Source: Gammaproteobacteria bacterium (GTDB lineage Bacteria > Pseudomonadota > Gammaproteobacteria > Chromatiales > Chromatiaceae). Taken from it: DNA of 39,774 nucleotides. Below the pieces are notes generated by a model, which was given only the letters and a program-made list of their open reading frames with translations, had not been told where the DNA came from and made no database searches. This document shows positions 10,246 through 17,780 of this stretch, one piece after another. The stretch spans positions 1 to 39,774 of the forward strand of contig JASJCU010000020.1 in assembly GCA_030065815.1 (NCBI GenBank), in the 5' to 3' direction. The position numbers were made by a program, and so were the translations under genes. Numbering within the stretch: the first letter of the stretch is position 1; each line of letters opens with the position of its first letter.

Positions 10246-11544
10246 TCACCACCGGCGCTCGAAGCGTCGCCGCATGATAACCGCGATGGTGTTCATGGCA
10301 ATCAGGAAGCCCAGCAGTACGATGATCGCCGCCGAAGTGCGCTCGACGAAAGCGCGCTCGGGGCTGTCGGCCCACAGGTAGACCTGCACCGGCAGCACCG
10401 TGGCCGGATCCATCGGCCCGCCCGGGATATCGACGATGAACGCGACCATGCCGATCATCAGCAGCGGTGCGGTCTCGCCCAGCGCCTGGGCCATGCCGAT
10501 GATCGTACCGGTCAGCATGCCCGGCATCGCCAGCGGCACGACGTGGTGAAAAACGGTTTGCATCCTCGATGCGCCGACGCCGAGCGCGGCCTCGCGGATC
10601 GACGGCGGCACCGACTTGAGCGCCGCGCGCGACGCGATGATGATCGTCGGCAGCGTCATCAGTGTCAGCACCAGGCCGCCGACCAGCGGCGCCGAGCGCG
10701 GCAGCCCGAACAGGTTGATGAACATCGCCAGGCCGAGCAGGCCGAACACGATCGACGGCACCGCCGCGAGGTTGTTGATGTTGACTTCGATCAGGTCGGT
10801 CCAGCGATTCTTCGGCGCGAACTCCTCGAGGTACACGGCCGCCGCGACGCCGATCGGAAACGACAGCAGCAGCGTCACCAGCAGCGTGTAGAACGAGCCG
10901 GCGACGGCACCGCCGATGCCGGCGAGCTCGGGCTCGCGCGAATCGCCGTTGGTGAAGAAACCGGTATTGAACTTGGACTTGATCAGGCCCTGCTCGTCGA
11001 GCCGGTCGACCCAGCCGATCACCTTGTCGTTGACGCGGCGATCCGCCGGCGGCGCATTGCGATCGATGTGTCCCTTGACCAGCATGTCGATGTCGTCGTC
11101 GACCAGCAGGTCGACGCTGACGCGTTGGCCGATCAGCGCCGGGTCGGCACGCACCATGTCCAGCAGCTGGTAGGGTGCGCCGCTGCTCAGGATCTTGTTC
11201 AGCGCGCGCTTGTCGCGGCGCCCACTGACCTCGGGGAACAGCTCCTTCAATGGTTCGCGCACGATCTTGCGAAAATTGGCACGCGCGATCGCCTGCATGT
11301 CGCGGGTTCCCTGCGGGTCGATGATCGCCGGGTCGAGGTAGACCTCGAGCTCGACATGCGTCTGCACGAAGGCCGTGTAGCCCTTGCCGACGATGTCGAG
11401 GAACAGCACCGATACGAAGACCAGGCCGAGGATGACCGCGCCGAGACCGACGCGGCGGAACCGCGCCTCGCGTGCGTAGCGCTTCTTCAATGACGCATTG
11501 ACGACGTCGATCGCGCGTTTCCGGGTGGTTTGCGAATCAGCCAT
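10246..11544 (-). CDS. pstA: Phosphate ABC transporter permease PstA (long form)
   Basis: One of the two membrane subunits of the Pst importer. The 432-residue protein is longer than E. coli PstA (about 300): after the first membrane helix (about 30-52) comes a roughly 150-residue soluble insert with LEVYLDP and [12 protein letters not shown], matching the DUF3333-type extension. The permease core starts near [20 protein letters not shown] and contains the EAA-loop region [21 protein letters not shown]. It begins 6 bases after the pstC stop. The long extracytoplasmic part is a recognised variant in proteobacteria. Confidence 0.95.
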   Translation of the reverse strand: MADSQTTRKRAIDVVNASLKKRYAREARFRRVGLGAVILGLVFVSVLFLDIVGKGYTAFVQTHVELEVYLDPAIIDPQGTRDMQAIARANFRKIVREPLKELFPEVSGRRDKRALNKILSSGAPYQLLDMVRADPALIGQRVSVDLLVDDDIDMLVKGHIDRNAPPADRRVNDKVIGWVDRLDEQGLIKSKFNTGFFTNGDSREPELAGIGGAVAGSFYTLLVTLLLSFPIGVAAAVYLEEFAPKNRWTDLIEVNINNLAAVPSIVFGLLGLAMFINLFGLPRSAPLVGGLVLTLMTLPTIIIASRAALKSVPPSIREAALGVGASRMQTVFHHVVPLAMPGMLTGTIIGMAQALGETAPLLMIGMVAFIVDIPGGPMDPATVLPVQVYLWADSPERAFVERTSAAIIVLLGFLIAMNTIAVIMRRRFERRW

Positions 11545-11550
11545 GTCAGA

Positions 11551-12939
11551 TTACTCGTACTGCTCGCGGTACTTGCGCACGATGTGCAGGGCCACGATGT
11601 TCAAACCCAGGGTGACGACGAACAGCAGCAGTCCGAGCGCGAACGCGGCCAGCGTCTTGGCGCTGTCGAATTCCTGGTCGCCGACCAGCAGCGTGACGAT
11701 CTGCACGGTAACCGTGGTCACGCTGTCCAGCGGGTTCGCGGTCAGGTTTGCACTCAGGCCGGCGGCCATGACGACGATCATTGTTTCGCCGATGGCGCGC
11801 GACGCCGCGAGCAGAATGCCGCCCATGATACCGGGCAGCGCCGCCGGCAGGATCACCTGGCGGATCGTCTCCGAGCGCGTGGCGCCGAGCGCGTACGCCG
11901 CATCGCGCAGCGACTGCGGCACTGCGTTGATCACGTCGTCCGACAGCGACGACACGAACGGGATGATCATCACGCCCATGACCAGGCCGGCGGCCAGCGC
12001 GCTCTCGGACGACACCGACAGGCCCAGACTCTCACCGGCGACGCGGATCGCCGGTGCCAGTGTCAGCGCCGCGAAGAAGCCGTAGACGACGGTCGGCACG
12101 CCGGCCAGTACCTCGAGCACGGGCTTGGCGTAGGAGCGCAGCCTCGGGCTCGCATAGTCGGCCAAATAGATCGCCGACATCAGGCCGATCGGCACAGCGA
12201 CCAGCAGCGCGATGAACGAGATCAGCAGGGTGCCGGCGAACAGCGGCACCGCGCCGAATGCCCCGCTGGCGCCGACCTGGTCGGCGCGCAGCGCGACCTG
12301 CGGGCTCCATTCGAGACCGAACAGGAAGTCGGCCAACGGAATCTTCTGGAAGAAACGGAAGGATTCGAACAGCACCGACAGCACGATGCCGACGGTTGTG
12401 AATATCGCGATCATCGAGCTGACGATCAGCAGCATGCTGACGATCCACTCGACGCGGTTGCGCGCGCGCATCTTCGGGCCGACCGCGCGCCAGGCCAGCG
12501 AGCCGGCGCCGAGCGCGACGCTGAGAACGACGACCGCCAGCGCCAGCTTGCCGATGCCGCGCAGCTCGTTCATGTGGTCGGCGGCGCGCCGCAGCGTATC
12601 GTCGATCTCGCCGGCCACGATATTGCCGTTGGCGAGGTTGGTGATGTCGTTGACGACCAGGCCGAGCTGCGCCGGCGGCAGCGCCTTGGTCTCCGCCGGC
12701 AGCGCCTCGACGACCATCGCCGTGATCACCGAGCCCTCGAAGAACAGCCACAGTCCGGCCACCAGCAGTGCCGGCAGCCCGGCCCACAACGCGGTGTAGA
12801 ACCCGTAATAGGCCGGCAGCGAATGCAGGTCGCGGACCTTGCTGCGCCCGCCGACGGTGAGCAGCGAACGACGCCGGCCGAAGTGGAAGGCCAGCGCCAT
12901 GACGCCGAGCAGGACGAGTATCAGGACCGAGGTCTGCAT
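11551..12939 (-). CDS. pstC: Phosphate ABC transporter permease PstC (long form)
   Basis: Partner membrane subunit of PstA. The 462-residue protein starts MQTSVLILVLLGVMALAFHF (ATG at 12939, weak GGAA upstream). The N-terminal third carries extra membrane segments and a soluble insert (ANGNIVAGEIDDTLRRAAD); the permease core has PLFAGTLLISFIALLVAVPIGL, VLEVLAGVPTVVYGFFA, the EAA-loop QSLRDAAYALGATRSETIRQV and AIGETMIVVMAAG. An in-frame start at 13008 would add a basic, non-conserved stretch and lies across the pstS-pstC hairpin spacer, so I reject it. Confidence 0.95.
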   Translation of the reverse strand: MQTSVLILVLLGVMALAFHFGRRRSLLTVGGRSKVRDLHSLPAYYGFYTALWAGLPALLVAGLWLFFEGSVITAMVVEALPAETKALPPAQLGLVVNDITNLANGNIVAGEIDDTLRRAADHMNELRGIGKLALAVVVLSVALGAGSLAWRAVGPKMRARNRVEWIVSMLLIVSSMIAIFTTVGIVLSVLFESFRFFQKIPLADFLFGLEWSPQVALRADQVGASGAFGAVPLFAGTLLISFIALLVAVPIGLMSAIYLADYASPRLRSYAKPVLEVLAGVPTVVYGFFAALTLAPAIRVAGESLGLSVSSESALAAGLVMGVMIIPFVSSLSDDVINAVPQSLRDAAYALGATRSETIRQVILPAALPGIMGGILLAASRAIGETMIVVMAAGLSANLTANPLDSVTTVTVQIVTLLVGDQEFDSAKTLAAFALGLLLFVVTLGLNIVALHIVRKYREQYE

Positions 12940-12968
12940 GCGGGGTTCCGGTTTCCTTGTGTCATGGG

Positions 12969-12996
12969 ACCGACGGCACCCGAAGGTGCCGCCGAT
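12969..12996 (-). promoter_or_regulatory. C(UUCG)G hairpin between pstS and pstC
   Basis: On the minus strand the 88-base pstS-pstC spacer contains the perfect stem CGGCACC / GGTGCCG closed by the loop TTCG, giving the very stable C(UUCG)G tetraloop. Two G-U wobbles extend the stem to 12 pairs (12985-12996 with 12969-12980). There is no following T-run, so it is not a classic terminator. Such a structure may protect the 3' end of pstS mRNA from exonucleases, yielding more PstS than PstCAB; that role is inferred. Confidence 0.75.
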
Positions 12997-13027
12997 CGCT
13001 TCCGTCAACGCTGCTCAGACCGCCTGC

Positions 13028-14140
13028 TCACAGCGCACCCATCGGGGTCAGCGCGGTGGCATCATAGTGGAACTGTTCACGTTCGGCCTCGGGCATCGGG
13101 ATCAGGCCCTTCTCGGTCAGGTAGCCCTCTTCGCCGAAGGCCTTGTCCGCCGTGAACTCGGCCAGGTATTCCTTGATCCCCGGGACCGCACCGATGTGCG
13201 CCTTCTTCGCGTAGAAGTACAGCGGACGCGATACCGGGTAGGCGCCCTCGGCGATGTTGTCGAAGGTCGGCTCCTTGCCGTCGACGATCGCGCCGTGGAT
13301 CTTGTCGGCGTTCTGGTCGAGGAACGAGAAACCGAAGATGCCGACGGCGGCCGGGTTGGCTTCGAGCTTCTGCACGATCAGGTTGTCGTTCTCACCGGCC
13401 TCGATGAACGCGCCGTCCTCACGGATGCCGTGGGCGACCGCCTGGAAGACCTTCTTGCCCTTCTTGTTGTAGGCGCTCTCGGGGATGCCGAGCTTGGCCA
13501 TCAGGGCCTTGATCTCGGCCTCGTCTTTCGACCCGCGCAGCGTCTTCAGGTCGTCGAAATTCTTGGCCCCACCCTCCATGGCCAGCTCGACGAAGGCGTC
13601 GCGGGTACCCGAGGTCGGCGGCGGTCCGAGGACCTCGATCTTGGTCGCCGGCAGGGCCGGGTTTACGTCCTTCCAGGTCTGGTGGGGGTTGTCGATCAGC
13701 TTGCCGTCACTGCCCGGGACCTTCTTCGCGAGCGCCAGGAAGATGTCCTTGCGGGTCAGCGACAGCGGCGCCGTGGCCTTCGACTGGCCGAGCACGATGC
13801 CGTCATAGCCGACCTTGACCTCGATGACGTCCTTGACGCCGTTCTTCGCACACAGCTCCTGCTCGGACTTCTTGATCCGGCGCGAGGCATTGGTGATGTC
13901 CGGGTGCTCGACGCCGACGCCGGCGCAGAACAGCTTCAGACCGCCGCCCGAGCCGGTCGATTCGACCTTCGGCGTCTTGAACTGGGTCGTCCTGCCGAAC
14001 TGTTCGGCGACCACAGTCGCAAATGGGTACACCGTCGACGAACCGACGATGCTGATGTAATCACGGGCAGCGGCCGCGTGCGCGGCGCCCGATACCGTTG
14101 CGGCAGACAGCGCCGCGATCACCAGGGTCTTTTTAATCAC
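13028..14140 (-). CDS. pstS: Periplasmic phosphate-binding protein PstS
   Basis: PstS captures phosphate in the periplasm and delivers it to PstCA. The 370-residue precursor has a signal peptide (MIKKTLVIAALSAATVSGAAHA) and phosphate-binding motifs IVGSSTVYPF, ESTGSGGGLKLFC and GPPPTSGTRDAF, the fold of the high-affinity PstS/SphX group. The start is a GTG at 14140 with GGAGG seven bases upstream. First gene of the operon, behind a Pho box (14258-14275). Confidence 0.96.
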   Translation of the reverse strand: MIKKTLVIAALSAATVSGAAHAAAARDYISIVGSSTVYPFATVVAEQFGRTTQFKTPKVESTGSGGGLKLFCAGVGVEHPDITNASRRIKKSEQELCAKNGVKDVIEVKVGYDGIVLGQSKATAPLSLTRKDIFLALAKKVPGSDGKLIDNPHQTWKDVNPALPATKIEVLGPPPTSGTRDAFVELAMEGGAKNFDDLKTLRGSKDEAEIKALMAKLGIPESAYNKKGKKVFQAVAHGIREDGAFIEAGENDNLIVQKLEANPAAVGIFGFSFLDQNADKIHGAIVDGKEPTFDNIAEGAYPVSRPLYFYAKKAHIGAVPGIKEYLAEFTADKAFGEEGYLTEKGLIPMPEAEREQFHYDATALTPMGAL

Positions 14141-14216
14141 GTATGAGCCTCCACTGGGCGGTTTTGGGGTGTCTCACGGCCACCGGATCGATGTGGCGCG
14201 ACGGGACGGAGAACTT

Positions 14217-14238
14217 CAGCGAATCCTTAAATTCGCTG
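14217..14238 (-). promoter_or_regulatory. Hairpin at the predicted 5' end of the pst transcript
   Basis: CAGCGAAT (14217-14224) and ATTCGCTG (14231-14238) form a perfect 8-bp stem with a 6-base loop. With the -10 at 14242-14247, transcription would begin near 14235, so the stem lies at or just inside the 5' end of the mRNA, about 95 bases before the pstS start. A 5' stabilising stem is a reasonable guess; a binding site for a dimeric regulator is an alternative. Confidence 0.55.
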
Positions 14239-14241
14239 CGT

Positions 14242-14275
14242 ATTCTCAGGCGGCTTTGTGACAGTTTCGTGACGC
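14242..14275 (-). promoter_or_regulatory. Pho box and -10 of the pst operon promoter
   Basis: The minus strand at 14275-14258 reads GCGTCAC-GAAA-CTGTCAC: two 7-base PhoB half-sites with the standard 4-base spacer. The second half-site matches CTGTCA(T/C) fully and the first matches in its GTCA core. Ten bases further the sequence GAGAAT (14247-14242) can serve as -10, the spacing expected when PhoB replaces the -35 contact. PhoB-dependent induction at low phosphate follows from the known family logic; PhoB and PhoR are not in this window. Confidence 0.8.
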
Positions 14276-14439
14276 GACAAAATCGATTCGATGACCCCGG
14301 GTCCGCAGGCCGGATGGCATGCTCCATTGCCCGTTTTCTAGGCTGAATCCCAAACCTTCCGCCAGTAGATTGTCTGCGCCGCTGGAGATTTACCGGCGCT
14401 TGCTTGCTTCGGGTCAAATAAACGGCTGGCCGGCGGCCG

Positions 14440-14790
14440 TCACAGCCCCGCGGCCGTCGCCTGCAGCACGGCCGCCGGGTCGGCACCGGCGGCGATCGCC
14501 TGGGCGGCGATGTCGCCGCTGCAGCCGAGCGCGCGCTGGTGCGCTTCGCGTTGGCCGAGCGCGATCAGCGCCGAACGCACGACCTGGGTGGCACCGCGCC
14601 CGCCGTGTTGGCGAATCAGCCGAAAGGCGACGCTCTCGATGCACTGCCCGGCGTCGGCCGCGGCAAGGAAGTGCACGACCAGGGGATCCGCTGCGGCGAC
14701 GCCGCGCGCCGGCCCGCCGAGCACGGCAAGCGCGAGCAGCAACTGGATGAATCTGTATCGTGCCAAGACCGTGCAGCCCCCGAATGGCAT
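14440..14790 (-). CDS. Small secreted cysteine-pair protein (unknown function)
   Basis: A 116-residue product. A signal peptide is clear at about residues 10-33 (ARYRFIQLLLALAVLGG then ARGVAAA). The mature part of about 80 residues has two cysteines (GQCIES and LGCSGD, probably one disulfide) and an alanine-rich end with AAQAIAAGADPAAVLQATAAG, resembling repeat-like tails in other small exported gammaproteobacterial proteins. The ATG at 14790 has no good ribosome binding site; a TTG about ten codons in (before ARYRF) would give a more typical signal peptide. It sits between lapD and pstS on the same strand, behind an unusual structured leader. I do not recognise the family. Confidence 0.65.
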   Translation of the reverse strand: MPFGGCTVLARYRFIQLLLALAVLGGPARGVAAADPLVVHFLAAADAGQCIESVAFRLIRQHGGRGATQVVRSALIALGQREAHQRALGCSGDIAAQAIAAGADPAAVLQATAAGL

Positions 14791-14798
14791 TCAGTGGT

Positions 14799-14962
14799 CT
14801 GGTCCATGCGGACCAGCGAATTACCCACGCAAATCTCGAACCAACGAGAATTTTCGAGATAAATCGGCGAGTTGGCACAGGCGCCGCTGGCAAATGACAA
14901 AAAAACTGACAGCGAATTCGATCGAGTCGGGTTGTTGTTTTCGTGGCCCGGGCGGGATTATA
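14799..14962 (-). promoter_or_regulatory. AT-rich structured leader: -10 box, T7 tract, two perfect stems
   Basis: The 206-base gap between lapD and the small secreted gene is much richer in A+T than its surroundings. On the minus strand it holds a perfect TATAAT (14962-14957) with no convincing -35. It then has CTGTCAG followed by seven T and GTCAT (14912-14894), a stem ATCTCGAA / TTCGAGAT with a 12-base loop (14833-14860), and a stem CTGGTCC / GGACCAG with a 4-base loop (14799-14816) ending 8 bases before the ATG. The elements are seen directly. That they form a 5' leader or a small RNA is inferred; they could instead terminate lapD transcription. Confidence 0.5.
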
Positions 14963-14996
14963 AGTCACATTCGCCGCGCCGTGCACTGGCCCGCCG

Positions 14997-16940
14997 TCAC
15001 GCCGGGCGGCCGAGCCAGAACCCGCGTCCGCCGTCGATACCGAGCCGCTGCAGTGCCTGCCAGTCCTCCTCCGACTCGACCGACTCGGCGATCACGCGCA
15101 TGTCGAGACTGTGGGCGATGTCGGCGATCGTGCGCAGGAAGAAGCGGTTGTCGTCGTGGCGGTGCAGGTCGCGGACGAAGCTGCCGTCGACCTTCAGGTA
15201 GTCGAGCCTGGCCGTGCGCAGGTACGCGAACGACGAAAAACCGCGGCCGAAATGGTCGAGCGCGAACTCGACGCCGAGCGGTCGCAGACGACCGGTCCAG
15301 TCCGCCAGCCTGTCGAGCTGCAGGGCGGCGCCGTACTCCGGCAGCTCCAGCACCAGGCGCCGGGCCGCGTCGCGCTGTGCGGCCAGGTAATCGACCAGCC
15401 AGTCGAGCAGGCCGGCGGCGGCCAGGCTCGCCGGGCTGATGTTGACGGCCACGCTCGACGCGAAGTCGCCGTCGGCGATGCCGGCGACGACACGCTCGAT
15501 CACGGCCCGGTCGACATCCGCGGCCAGGCCGGCATTCTCGGCCATCGGCAGCAGCACCGCGGCGGCGATGTCCTGGCCCGGCGCGTCCGGATCGGGGATA
15601 CGCACGAACACCTCGTGGTGCAGCAGCGCGGCGTCGGCGCAGCCCAGCACCGGTTGCCGTAGCAGGCGCAGATCCCCGCGGCCCAGGGCCTGCTCGATCA
15701 GCTTGCGCCACGCACTGCCACTGCGCACGGCGCGGTCGGCCGCGTCGCATTGGCGCACGACGACACTGTTCGCGCCGGAACGCTGTGCCTCGCGCAGCGC
15801 GACGTCGGCGTCGGCCAGCCAGCTCGACGCATCCATGCCGCAGAACACGCTGCCACCGACATGCGCGACGTCCGGCGACGGCAGCCCGAGCCGGCCGTAC
15901 AACGCGGCGACCGCGGCAGCCACGTCCTCGGCCAGGCGCTGCAGGCGCGGCGCGTCGACATTCTCGACCAGCACGGCGAAGTCAGCGCCCGACAGGTGTG
16001 CCGGCGTCGCCGCCGGCAGCGCCGTCAGCGCGTCGCTGAGGGCGCGGGCGGTCTCGGCCAGCAGGCGATCACCCGCCGGGTAGCCGTGCGCCTGGTTGTA
16101 GGCCTTGAAGTCGCGCAGCTGCAGCAGCAGCAGGCCGCCGCCCGCGAGCAGCTCGCGATCGGCAACGCGATGGTCGAGGACGTCCATGAACTGGCGCCGG
16201 TTGGCCAGGCCGGTCACCGGGTCCTGGTAGGCCTGGCGGCGCAGTTCGGCGGCCAGCGTCTCGGCGTCGTCGAGCATCCGCGACACCCGCGCCGACAGGC
16301 CGTTCATCGCCTCGACGACGCGCCGCAGCTCGAGCGTCAGCGGTCGTTTGCGCACGACCGGGAATTCGCGACGGCAGATCGCCGCCGCCTGTGCCTCGAC
16401 GTCGCGCAGCGGGCGCAGCAACACCCGCAGGCCTAGCATGCCGACGAGGATCGCCAGCAGCGCGGCGATCGCGAACAGGTGCAGCATCTGCTCGGCGGTC
16501 TGCCACAGCTGGCGGTAGGCCAGCCCGGGATGGCTGACGACGACGACCCGGCCGACCTGGCGCCAGCCGGCCATCATCGTCGCCGAGCGCCGCGGCGGCT
16601 GCAGCGTGAAGACGCGCTGGAACCACGCCGGCACATCGTCCAGCCGCAGCTCGACCGAGCGCTCCAGCCACGGCGCGCCTTGCAGGTCCTCGAAGCGGAT
16701 CAGCAGGTAGTCGCCGCGGTGGAACATCGCGTTGACCATCGCGGTCACCATCGCCTGGTCGCCGCTGTCGACGTGCGCCGTCGCCGACAGGCCGAGCGAC
16801 GTCGCGGCATCCTGCGCGTGCGACGCGAGCTGGCTGTCGAGGTAGGCGCGGGCGTTCTGTACGCTGATCGCCAGCGTGCCGACGAACAGTACGCCGACCA
16901 GCACGACGATCAGGATCATCAGTTGTCGCGCCAGCGTCAT
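14997..16940 (-). CDS. lapD: LapD-type c-di-GMP receptor (degenerate GGDEF-EAL)
   Basis: LapD binds cytoplasmic c-di-GMP through a dead EAL domain and then holds the protease LapG in the periplasm, protecting the surface adhesin. The 647-residue protein has TM1 (about 7-28), a LapD_MoxY_N periplasmic domain with the VPAWF loop (103-107, the tryptophan used to grip LapG in Pseudomonas), TM2 (about 153-175), HAMP, a GGDEF domain with SGADF instead of GGDEF (317-321), and an EAL domain with EVFVR at 443-447. DDFG is changed to DHFG, so cyclase and phosphodiesterase activity are probably lost. ATG at 16940 with AAGGTGG seven bases upstream; 13 bases after lapG. Confidence 0.9.
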   Translation of the reverse strand: MTLARQLMILIVVLVGVLFVGTLAISVQNARAYLDSQLASHAQDAATSLGLSATAHVDSGDQAMVTAMVNAMFHRGDYLLIRFEDLQGAPWLERSVELRLDDVPAWFQRVFTLQPPRRSATMMAGWRQVGRVVVVSHPGLAYRQLWQTAEQMLHLFAIAALLAILVGMLGLRVLLRPLRDVEAQAAAICRREFPVVRKRPLTLELRRVVEAMNGLSARVSRMLDDAETLAAELRRQAYQDPVTGLANRRQFMDVLDHRVADRELLAGGGLLLLQLRDFKAYNQAHGYPAGDRLLAETARALSDALTALPAATPAHLSGADFAVLVENVDAPRLQRLAEDVAAAVAALYGRLGLPSPDVAHVGGSVFCGMDASSWLADADVALREAQRSGANSVVVRQCDAADRAVRSGSAWRKLIEQALGRGDLRLLRQPVLGCADAALLHHEVFVRIPDPDAPGQDIAAAVLLPMAENAGLAADVDRAVIERVVAGIADGDFASSVAVNISPASLAAAGLLDWLVDYLAAQRDAARRLVLELPEYGAALQLDRLADWTGRLRPLGVEFALDHFGRGFSSFAYLRTARLDYLKVDGSFVRDLHRHDDNRFFLRTIADIAHSLDMRVIAESVESEEDWQALQRLGIDGGRGFWLGRPA

Positions 16941-16953
16941 CCGCAAACCACCT

Positions 16954-17649
16954 TCACTGCTGCACGGCCATCTGCTGCATCAGGCGCCGCTGAAAGGCCT
17001 GCCAACGCGACAGGCGATCGGCGCCACCGACCTTCTTGCCGGTATTGTTGTTGACCGCGAGCCACAGATCCGCACCGTTGAAACTGTACACCGGCACGAG
17101 GTCGGTGCGCGCGCCGGCCGGCTGGATCTCGCCGGTGAGATTGTCGAGAATCAGTGGTTCGGCGTCGGCAGTCGGGTAGTAGGCGAGCACCATGTGCGCC
17201 TCGTTGAGGGTCAGCGACTTGACGTAGGTGATGCGCAGCCGATCCTCGTCGACACCCATCGTGATCAACGTGAAGTACTTCGAGATCGCGTAGTCTTCGC
17301 AATCCGCCGAGTTGACGCCGAGCACCTCGTACGGCGTCGCCCAGTAGTCCTTCTGGTCCCACAGCGCATAGTCCGAATCGTAGTTGACGCGGTTGAAGAA
17401 GCCGTTGACGCGCTCGAGCTTGGCACGCTCAGCGAGACCGGGCGCACTGTCGACCAGGCGCTGCAATGCGACGACCCGGGCGCGTGCGTCACTGCCGTAG
17501 CGCTGCTCCATCCAGTTCAGCAGCGCGTCGCTGAACGCCAGTCCGGTCGCCAGGCTGCCGTTGACCAGCCAGGCCAGCAGCAGCGCCGCGAGCAGCAGGC
17601 GAAACGCCTCGAAGGCGTGGGACAATGGCAGGCAGCGAAGCGCGAACAT
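16954..17649 (-). CDS. lapG: LapG-type periplasmic cysteine protease
   Basis: LapG is a calcium-dependent, transglutaminase-like protease that clips the N-terminus of LapA-type adhesins and frees cells from biofilms. The 231-residue protein has an N-terminal export/membrane segment (about 14-36) and the BTLCP domain with catalytic C117 (SADCEDYAISKYF), H152 (NEAHMVLAY) and D169 (LILDNL). Acidic residues D116 and E118 flank the cysteine as in the Pseudomonas calcium site, and the His-Asp spacing of 17 is the same. I use the ATG at 17649; an in-frame GTG at 17667 adds six residues. The adhesin and its type 1 secretion genes are not in the window. Confidence 0.92.
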   Translation of the reverse strand: MFALRCLPLSHAFEAFRLLLAALLLAWLVNGSLATGLAFSDALLNWMEQRYGSDARARVVALQRLVDSAPGLAERAKLERVNGFFNRVNYDSDYALWDQKDYWATPYEVLGVNSADCEDYAISKYFTLITMGVDEDRLRITYVKSLTLNEAHMVLAYYPTADAEPLILDNLTGEIQPAGARTDLVPVYSFNGADLWLAVNNNTGKKVGGADRLSRWQAFQRRLMQQMAVQQ

Positions 17650-17780
17650 CGGGGCCAGGGAACACACAAGTCGTTGACGCAGACCCTAAAATTGGCGGCG
17701 CGACGCGGCGAAACTTGATCCGTGGCACTGCGCCGCGGCGGCCGCTAAAATCGCCGCTTTGACCGCCTCCACGGACCATC

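Noticed and set aside
14133-14486. Minus-strand open frame across the Pho box region
   Set aside because: Arginine-rich and unlike any protein, and it covers the pst promoter elements.
16941-16946. TTG two codons upstream as the lapD start
   Set aside because: The ATG at 16940 has a well-spaced AAGGTGG, which would overlap less well with the TTG.
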